NCBI GenBank assembly: GCA_025351795.1
Contig: JANXVG010000029.1
Coordinates: 1 to 64,000 of the forward strand
Direction of reading: 5' to 3'
From: Salinibacterium sp.
GTDB taxonomy: Bacteria > Actinomycetota > Actinomycetes > Actinomycetales > Microbacteriaceae
Length of the DNA stretch: 64,000 nt
The translations under genes and the position numbers were made by a program. Positions 27,015 to 35,300 of the stretch are shown piece after piece. The stretch's first letter is position 1. The number at the start of each line of letters is the position of its first letter. The notes under the pieces are model-generated. The model saw only the letters and a list, made by a program, of their open reading frames with translations. It had not been told where the DNA came from and did no database searches.

Positions 27015-27620
27015 GTGCGCCAGACCGCTGTGCAAACCCATCCGACCGGCCAGTGGTTCGAGTCGCGCACCCGCCACCGGTGGTGGTTCGACTCCGGTTC
27101 GCTCGCGCTGGATTTTGCCTACACGGGCGCGATGGGCGACACGGCACGGTGGGAATCTCTGCATGAGCCAGCCGACCTGGCAGGCTGGCTCGACACGCGC
27201 TTCACCGGTATCGATGGCTCGGTCAGCGACCGCGACCTGACGGATGCCACGGCACTGCGTGCGGCGATCGCCCGGGCGATGACGGCCGCAAGCCGCGGAG
27301 CCACACCCACACCCGGCGATGTGGACCTGATCAATCTGTTTGCGGCGACGCCAGACATACCGCCGTCGCTCACCGGCGGCACCCGTCAGGCAGGCCGATC
27401 TCGAGCGCGCGCCGCACAGGCATTCTCAGCGATGGCTCGCCAGACGGTGGAGTTGCTGGTTGACCGGTCTGACGCTCGCATCCGCGAGTGTTCGGCCAGC
27501 GACTGCGGGCTCATCTTCTACGACGACTCGCGCTCGAACAACCGGCGCTGGTGCTCGATGCAGCGTTGCGGCAATCGAGCCAAGGTGCGCACCCATCGAG
27601 CGCGCACCTCACCACACTGA
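27015..27620 (+). CDS. CGNR zinc-finger protein (ABATE-type putative regulator)
   Basis: A 201-residue protein of the CGNR family: an N-terminal ABATE-like domain (WWFDSGSLALDFAYTGAMGD, about 20-130) and a C-terminal zinc finger, CSASDCGLIFYDDSRS and RRWCSMQRCGNRAKVRTHR (about 158-195), with the name-giving CGNR sequence. Members are annotated as putative stress-related transcription regulators, with little direct evidence. The GTG start at 27015 immediately follows the palindrome; no ribosome site exists, so the mRNA is probably leaderless. Divergence from an SRPBCC gene over a single 21-base dyad suggests autoregulation plus control of the neighbour, which is inference. Confidence 0.9.
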   Translation: MRQTAVQTHPTGQWFESRTRHRWWFDSGSLALDFAYTGAMGDTARWESLHEPADLAGWLDTRFTGIDGSVSDRDLTDATALRAAIARAMTAASRGATPTPGDVDLINLFAATPDIPPSLTGGTRQAGRSRARAAQAFSAMARQTVELLVDRSDARIRECSASDCGLIFYDDSRSNNRRWCSMQRCGNRAKVRTHRARTSPH

Positions 27621-27621
27621 C

Positions 27622-27924
27622 CTACTCGACGACCTTCACTTCTTTCCAGAAGGCGACGTAGTTGGAGAAGTCCTTACCAACGCGGTCGAACGAGTCGGGG
27701 TACGGAGTGGGGTAGCTCCAGGCGCGATCCTGCAAAAGCGTGTCGCCATCCTTCACCGAGAAGTACTGGCATTCACCTTTCCACGGGCAGGTGTATGGCG
27801 TCGCGCTTTTTACCAAATATTGCTCGTTGACGCTCGTCGACGGGAAGTACCAGTTTCCTTCGATTGAAATGAGGTCTTCTTTCGCCGCTTCTGCGACAAC
27901 CGTGTCTCCCAGTAGTGCCTTCAT
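27622..27924 (-). CDS. DUF427 family protein
   Basis: A 100-residue single-domain DUF427 protein. The family hallmarks NWYFPSTSVN, CPWKGECQYFSVKDG and AWSYPTPYPDSFDRVGKDFSNYVAFWKEV are all visible. The beta-tent fold is known, the function is not. The ATG at 27924 has a textbook GGAGG site; the track extension to 27999 is unsupported. It is convergent with the CGNR gene with one base between the stop codons, and divergent from the small gene at 28041. Confidence 0.92.
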   Translation of the reverse strand: MKALLGDTVVAEAAKEDLISIEGNWYFPSTSVNEQYLVKSATPYTCPWKGECQYFSVKDGDTLLQDRAWSYPTPYPDSFDRVGKDFSNYVAFWKEVKVVE

Positions 27925-28040
27925 CTTTTTCCTCCAACGCCTGTGGTAAAGCCTTCTTCCCGAAGAACAATCGAAAGCGGCGGCGAATTCCCGCAACATT
28001 GGGCATTGCCGTCGACTCGACTCGCGCGCAGGATGGAATC

Positions 28041-28511
28041 ATGCGGATCCTCCTCAAGCTCATTCTGGATTGCGCGCCGGATGCCGCGTGGACGGCCATC
28101 AGGAGCCCGGAAGTGTTTCGCGCCGTCTCCGCCCCGTTCCTGCGTTTCGACTCGCTCGAACCCGACGGGTTTCCCGGGTCGTGGTCCGCCGGCGAGCACC
28201 CGGTCTCGGTACGCGTGCTAGGCCTCATCCCGGCCGGAGAGCAGATCATCAGAATCTCGTTCCCGGAGGGTCGGGCAGGCGTGCGAGCGGTGCGCGATAC
28301 TGGCGGCGCGGTGTCTGGCCCCTTGACCGTGATCACTCGCTGGGATCACACGATGGCGGTGTCATCGGCTCGCGGCGACCGCACCCTGTACCGCGATCAG
28401 CTCGTGGTCGAAGCCGGTGTGCTCACTCCGCTGCTATGGATCGCTTTCTGGGCATTCTGGCAGTGGCGAGCGGCCGGGCTGAGACGATTCGCGCCCGCCT
28501 GGCGCGCGTAG
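28041..28511 (+). CDS. Conserved protein, possible SRPBCC fold
   Basis: A 156-residue protein starting MRILLKLILDCAPDAAWTAI, with an AGGA ribosome site. The opening (a beta strand, then DAAWTAIRSPEVFRAVSAP) and the central PLTVITRWDHTMAVSS fit a polyketide-cyclase/SRPBCC-like small-ligand fold. The C-terminus has a hydrophobic helix (LTPLLWIAFWAFWQWR) that could touch the membrane. I cannot name a ligand. The track start at 27915 overlaps the divergent DUF427 gene and was rejected. Confidence 0.65.
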   Translation: MRILLKLILDCAPDAAWTAIRSPEVFRAVSAPFLRFDSLEPDGFPGSWSAGEHPVSVRVLGLIPAGEQIIRISFPEGRAGVRAVRDTGGAVSGPLTVITRWDHTMAVSSARGDRTLYRDQLVVEAGVLTPLLWIAFWAFWQWRAAGLRRFAPAWRA

Positions 28512-28600
28512 CCTGAGCAGATGACCGCAGCCCGTCATCCTCACCACCAGACCCTCAGTGGCTTAAGAATCATCGGGATATCGAACTGCCGGTCGAGCGC

Positions 28601-29257
28601 ATGACCGCGCTTCAGGTAGCCGACTGGAGACGCCGCGTACACGCCATCTACTCGAGTGTGCGGCAGTGCGCCGACCCGTTTGCAGCGCACGAACTGTGGA
28701 GACGCGGGCGCGACGAACTGTTCGCTACGCATCCGTCGACGCCGCTCCTACCCGACGACCGTGCGAAGTTCACCGGGCTGCCGGTGCGCCCGTACGACCC
28801 GAGCTGGCGCTTCGAGGTCGCGGTCAGGATCGACCGAGTGGCAGTCGATGATGTCAGGACCGACGCGGCCTACGTCGAGCCGCGCACCTTCGAGTTCGAG
28901 ACGGGAACCGACGGCATCGTTCCGTTCGAGCTGATCGGAGTCGCCGATCTGCCGGGGATCGGCTCGCTCGACGTGTGGCGACTCTCCTCATACGGTGGCG
29001 GCATTTTCATTCCCGTGAAGGATGCCCTGCACGGCACGAAAGGCGGCACCTACGGTGGGGGACGCTACCTTCTCGACACCGTCAAGGGCGCTGACCTCGG
29101 GCCAGGGGCAGAACTCGAATCGCTCGTGCTCGACTTCAACTTCGCCTACAACCCATCGTGCGCGTACGACCCCAGGTGGGCATGCCCGCTCGCTCCGGCC
29201 GGCAATTCGGTTGACGTCGACATCCCGACGGGTGAGCGGTACTCGGGGGCCTACTGA
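28601..29257 (+). CDS. DUF1684 family protein
   Basis: A 218-residue DUF1684 protein. Diagnostic segments are YGGGIFIPVKDA, GTYGGGRYLLDTVKGADLG and LVLDFNFAYNPSCAYDPRWA followed by CPLAPAGNSVDVDIPTGER. The family is common in actinobacteria and halophilic archaea and its role is unknown. It is cytoplasmic by sequence (no signal peptide or helix). It converges on the giant adhesin gene, and a strong hairpin lies between them. Confidence 0.9.
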   Translation: MTALQVADWRRRVHAIYSSVRQCADPFAAHELWRRGRDELFATHPSTPLLPDDRAKFTGLPVRPYDPSWRFEVAVRIDRVAVDDVRTDAAYVEPRTFEFETGTDGIVPFELIGVADLPGIGSLDVWRLSSYGGGIFIPVKDALHGTKGGTYGGGRYLLDTVKGADLGPGAELESLVLDFNFAYNPSCAYDPRWACPLAPAGNSVDVDIPTGERYSGAY

Positions 29258-29292
29258 GCCCCGAGTCGCGCTGACCGTGCCTGCAATGAAGC

Positions 29293-29325
29293 GATGTGCG
29301 GCCGGTGACGTCCCGGCCGCACATC
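29293..29325. terminator. Hairpin between convergent DUF1684 and adhesin genes
   Basis: GATGTGCGGCCGG (29293-29305) pairs perfectly with CCGGCCGCACATC (29313-29325) over a seven-base loop. The 13-base stem is very GC-rich but has no T-run on either side. Its place between two convergent stop codons supports a bidirectional terminator, common in GC-rich actinobacteria. Confidence 0.75.
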
Positions 29326-29339
29326 AGGCCTGAGTGGCT

Positions 29340-32300
29340 CTACGAGTGGTGCTTCCCGAGTCGGCGACGACCGAGAGAAGCCACCGTGAACATTCCGCCG
29401 AGCAGCAGTAGGGTGAATCCGATCCAGATGGCTGCGCCGCTCGCGAAGCCCGTCATGGCGAGCGTGCCCAGCGTGACGACTGTGGCCGAGTCATTCATAG
29501 TCAGCGTGGTCGGCGGCACACCCGGAAGTCGGCTGGTGCTGCTCTCGATCGCCGTGAGCGTCGCCGTGTTCACGAGCACCCTCGGCGGTACCGACGGGTC
29601 GACCATCACGGACAGCAGCACGTCAGGGGCATCCTGCAGTGCGCCGAGTGGGCGATCCAAGTCGCAGGTAACCGTGCCACCGTAGCCGGCGGCGTTGCGG
29701 TTGGTTACTGTACACGAGACCCAACCGGGCTGTCCCGTGGCAGGGTCAGCGGGGTTCACGCCGCTGACCTTGAGGGTCGACGGCACGACGTCGACAAGCA
29801 CGACCTGCTCGACTGCACCGAGGCCGTGGTTGCCCATGCTCATGCGGTAGGTGAAGGCCTGATCGGCACCGACGATCGCCTGGGACGCGGTTTTCGTGAG
29901 CCAGAGGCTGGATTTACGGCCCGCGGGGGTCTCACCACACGTCGGGTTCGACGGCGGGTAGTGCACCGTGAAGCTGGTGGTGGCGTTGATCGAGATCGTC
30001 ACGACCGCGTCAGCGCGCAGGCCGTAGCCGTAGGCACTCGGGTCGAGCTTGAGGTTCTGCCACTGGGGAGTCTCCCCTGGCAGCACGGGGCGCCAGCCCG
30101 GCCAGCCGATCCCGACGCCGTCGGCGTTGACCTCGGCTCCCGGCCACAGGATGCTGCCGGAGACCACGCCGCTCGCCGTGATCGGCAGGGTGTCGGTGTG
30201 GATCACGTTGCCGTTCACGTCTGCCCAGGTAATCGTCACGGTCTTGCCGACTACAGCTACGTTGTGGGCGTTGATCGAATAGTCGAGGTAGGGAGCATCC
30301 TTGACGCAGGTGGCCACAGCCGTTCCGTCGAGCCACTTCACGTCGACCCGCGCTTCGGCCTCGTCACCGGCTACCACCCGGGTCGTCGAGCTCGTGACCG
30401 CGACATTGACGATGGTGTCTTGCGCAACGAGCGGGTTCACGTGTGCTGTCACGCTAAACGGCACGGCCGCGTTCCCAGCGGCGAGCACTGGCGCGTAGTG
30501 GCACTCGAGCGTACCGCCGTAACCGTTGCTGTCCTTGCCGGTGACGGCACACGAGGTCCACACCGTCGAGTCGGCCGTGACGGCCGTGATCTTGAGCGTG
30601 GCGGGGATGGCGTCGATGACCTTCACGCCCGCGGCATCCACCGGTCCCACGTTGGAGACGGTGAAGCTGTAGTCGAAGGTGGTGTCACCCTGAACGACCG
30701 CCACCGATGGAGTCTTCTCGATGTGCAGTTGGCCGATGAGGAAGGTGTTCGTCACCGTGACGCTGGCGGGAGTGGCTGTTCCTGACTCGACGATCGTGAC
30801 CGTGCCGTCGGCGGGGCTGGATGCGCTCGAGACCGCGAGCCCGGCGTCCGTCTCGGTGACGGTGCAGGTGGCACCCGTGAGGATGCCGTCGATGGTCGCG
30901 CGGTAGTCCTTTGTGGGGTCGGCGTTCGGGCCGAGCACCTGGGTCGCGCCACTACCGAGGTCCACGGCCACGGCCGAGCCGTTGCTCTGGTAGGCACAGC
31001 TGACGGCCACCGTGAACGGTCCGGCGCCGAACTGGCTCGCGCCGGCACCGGTGCGCGTCTTGATGATCGTGAGTGACCCGGTCGTGAACGTGTTGGTGAC
31101 CGAGACGACGCTGGTTCCGTTCGCCGGGATGACTGCGGGAGACATGGCGCCGACGGTCGAGTTGTTAGCGCCGCCCTGAGCAGTCTCTACGACCGAGCAG
31201 GATGCCCCGGCGATGAGCCCCGTGACGGTCGCCGTGTATGCGTGGCCGGCATCGAGCGTCACGTAACCGGAGTTCGACAGCGGAATCGTCAGCGGGAGTC
31301 CCGTGGGTGACTTCTGCCAGGTACAGATGACCTGGGCGGTGAACGGGCCTGCGCCGAACGCCGCCTTGCCAGCACCGAGCACGGTCTTATCCACCTCGAG
31401 CGAGCCGATGGTGAACGTGTTCGTGATGCCCGCGTTAATGAGGCCTGCAACCTGCACTCCAACCGGGCCGGGGATCGTCACGCTGGAACTGGCACTGTGC
31501 GTGCTCGCGCCGCCGGCATTTGTTTCATCGATGGCACAGCTCGTGCCGACCGGGAAGACCGGGGCGAGCAAATGCGACTCGCCATTGCTGATCGTGAACG
31601 AGTCATCGAACAGCATCTGCGTGTTGTAGGTGCAGGCCACGTGGATCGTGAAGGGGCCAGTGCCGTACGCGGTGCCGCCAGCACCGTCGACCGTCTTGGT
31701 CACGGTTAGCTGGCCGCCGGCAAAACTGTTGGTCACGGCCGCCGTGTACTGCGCGGAGGTTCCGAGCGGGATAGACACGGCCTGGTTCTGGGTCACCGTC
31801 GTCGCGGTGGCTGAGCCCACCTTCACGCTGATCTTCGTCGCGTTGTCGGAGTTGGTCTCGCGCAGCCCGCACACCGCGGTGACGGGCAGGCTCTGCACAA
31901 GCTTCTGCTCGCCGTCTGCGAGCGTGAACGCTGCGTCAGCAGCGGCGAGCGGCACCGCGAGTGTGGTTGTGCCGTTGTTGACAGTGCACGCGAGAGTGAA
32001 GTCGAACGGTCCGAAAGCGCCGACCGTAGTGGTGTGGGTGACGGCCTTGGTCACCAGCAGCTCGGTCGTGCCGTAGCTGTTGGTCACCGTGGCCTGCTGT
32101 GCGGCGGGCACAGCCGCGCTTGAGGCCGCAGGCAGGGTGATGGTAACCTCGGCGGCCGGCGAGCCGGATGACGCCGCCGGCGAGTACGCCACTGAACTCG
32201 CGCCCGTCGTGTTCTCGACCACACGGCACACCGCCCCGACGGGTATGCCGTCGATGCGGCCGGTATAAGCGATTGCGTTGGTCGCGGCGAGGGTCAACAC

Positions 32301-35300
32301 CCCACCGGCGGGCAGCGAGACGGTCGCGCCCGAGACGGTGCAGCTGACGGTGACCTGGTAACTCGTGGGAGCGTACGCGGCCGTGCTGCCGGTGATCGCC
32401 TTCGTGACGGAGAGCGGGCCCGTGGCCAACTGCACGCCCGCTTTGACAGGCTCGACGCTGCGGCTCGCGTTGCCGGTTCCGAAGGTGGCGTAGGCGCCGA
32501 AGCTGTTCCAGGCCCTGGCATTGGTGACGGGAACCGAGACCGGGGCGCGACCATCGCCCGCCGCGGTCGTCGGCGTGTTGACGGTCGTGTAGGTCACGGA
32601 TACCGCGGCCCCGGGTGCCAAGTTGTGCGAAGCGGTTGCTGTGAAGTCGAAGACGACCCGGATGGCCTTCACCGAAGCGTAATCGCCTGTGAAGGCCTGC
32701 CAACTGGCTGTGATGTCACAGGTGGGGTCAGAGGTGAAGTTCGGGCATGGATTCGCGACCGTGGACACCTGGTAGGTGTATGAGGTTCCCGTGGACAAGT
32801 CGTCAACCGCCAACGCCAGACCGCCGGTGAAGATCGGGGCGAAGGCGGAGAGCCGAGCCGAGCCGGTCGTCAGGTACGTGTCGCCAAACTTGGGCAGCAC
32901 ATCCACGATCATCGCGGTGTCCGAGGCGATGTTGCCACCGTTGGTCACTTGGAGCTTCCAGAGGTCGGTCGCGCCGATCACGGTGTTGGCCGCACAGGGG
33001 CTGCGGTAAAAGCCTTGCGAGTCTGCGACGCAGGTGTTGGCCGGGTTAGTGACGTTAGCCGCTCCGCTCGTGGACACATTCGAAGCATCCACGTTGCCTT
33101 TGACGCCCTTGAACGTGCTGATCGCGGATGCCGAGATCGTCGTCACATCGTTGACCGTGTTACAGCGCGTGTTCGTGTTGGTGAGCGTCGAGCCCTTGCC
33201 ATTGCCGGAGGTGTTCGTGCAGGAACTGAGCGTGCGATCGCTCGAGACGCCGAACGAGTTGGTGATCGCTCCGTAGGTGGATATCAGGCCGGGCGCGACC
33301 TGCAGCGGCAGCAGGATCGTGTACTTCTCACCCGGGGCCATGCGCGAGCCGGCGGGCCAGTTGAAGGTGATCTTGCGAGTGGCCGAGTCATAGGCGACCG
33401 TAACGCCGGTGACAGGAAGAAGGCCGCCCGTCGAGGTCGTGTAGGTGATCTCGGCCGTGGGGTCGAAGAGCAGCGGTCCGCCGAAGCGCTGCGTGGCATC
33501 CACCGGAAGCGAGTCGATGACGACGGGGTTGTTCAGAAACCCGGTGCCCGTGTTGCCGAAGATGAGCGAGAAGTTGTCGACTGCGCCCGAGGTCGTCACC
33601 TTGTCGGTGGGGCGTTTTTCGACGTCGAGCGTGAAGGTTCCGGGGTCGAGCGCGATGCTCGTGGATCCCGTGGCGGTCGCGACGGCGAACGAATCGTTCG
33701 TCGAGGTCGCCGAGACGGGAGCCGCCACGCTGGACGGGAACGCGATCGCCGCACTCGTCGAAAGAAGGGAATCCCGCAGTCGCACCGTGTACTTGATCAA
33801 GCTCGACCAGGTCTGGGCTGGCGCGGTGGTGGAGAAGATGGTGCCATCGGCCTTGGAGAAGACGTAACGCAGGCCGGTGACGCCGCCGAGTGTGACGCCG
33901 GGAAGGGTCGGGACCATGCCGTTGGATGCCACCACTGTCGTTCCGGTGACCCACGTCGCCCCACCGTTCAGTTGGTAGTCGATGCGCAACCGGTTCGCAC
34001 CGGTGGGGATCGTTGTGACAGCGCCGAGCGAGCGCAGCCCGAAGGTATTCCAGAACACCGAGCCGTTGTCTTGAATGACGACCTCACGCGGCGAAACTGT
34101 GGAGTTGTTGTAGCCGCCGGTGAGGGTGGCGATGATGTCGTTCGCGCGGTCCTTCTCAAGGAGTGTCGTCGCGGACAGTGCCTTGGTGACCGAGACCCGG
34201 ATCGAGCCGGCGACGACGGACACGTCTGCGCTCTTCGAGTCGTAGCGGTTAGCATCGGCGAGCACGTTGTCCCAAATTTGGGTGAACGCGGAGTTCGTGA
34301 TCGTGGTCGGCGTAACGAGCGTGGTCGCGTCGCTGCGCAGGTACTGGCGCAGGCGTACGTCGAACTTCATCGCGACGCTCGCGCCTGACACTATCGTGCC
34401 ACCGTTGGAGGTGTCGGTGCCGGTGTACAGCACGCTCACGCCGACGACGTCGGTGAAGGTGGCGGCCACAGCGAGCGAGGCACTGTTGGCTGCGAGTGTC
34501 GTGGTTGTCGGCACGCCGTTGTTGTACTTCCACAGCGTCACGACCGACTTCGACAGGTCAATGCCGGAGTTGGTGGACGGAGTCAGCGTCACCTTGGTGA
34601 TGAGCAGGCGCTCGAACGGGTTCGTGGTGGAGTCATACGCGGCGGTCGCATATGGCGCGACGTCGTAGCCGCCGGCCGTGCCAACCGTGTTGTGCACACA
34701 CGTCGTGATGGTGGTCGTGGTGCATGGCATCACGTCGGAAACCCTCAAGAACCAGGCGCGGGCGAGAGAAGTGTTCGTGGCGGTCGTTGTGAACGACGTC
34801 GTCGGGTACCCGGTAGCCGCGACATCCAGCGGGTTGGGTACAGCGAGGATCGGGGTAGTGCCGGTGCCGGCGATCTTGGCGAAGCCCACGTTCGGCGAGT
34901 TGTCGATGATGGTGATCGTGTCGCTGCCATCGAGGGTGAAGGTGCCGGGCGTTCCCGTTGCCGTGAGACGAGCCGAGTTGGACGCGATGCCGGCGGCGGC
35001 GTTGAGCACGGTGGACTCGGTGATCCACGGGGTGGAGTGCCCCGCGACATCCCGCAGCTTGTTGCGCAGCTGGAAGACCAGGCTGACCGGGCGTGAACTC
35101 GGGCCGCTCGCGACGCCGGATCCCACGGGCGGAGCCAGCGGATCGGTGGAGCGCGGGGTGGCCCACTCGGCGAAGGTGACGCGCACACCGACTGTTGAGC
35201 CGGCCTGGGGGCCGGTCAGGGTATAGCCGGTGAACCTGCCGAGACAGTTGGCCGCGGTCGCACATGCGTTCACGTCGACCCAGCTGGTGCCATCGAACAG

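Noticed and set aside
29701-29708. TTGGTTAC half-site like the CGNR palindrome inside the adhesin gene
   Set aside because: Single half-site in coding sequence, expected by chance in 64 kb.
32949-34388. 479-codon plus-strand ORF inside the adhesin gene
   Set aside because: Composition (Arg/Gly/Asp-rich, no hydrophobic core) is the typical reverse-complement shadow of a Thr/Val/Ser-rich gene; the opposite frame has a signal peptide, repeats and a sorting signal.
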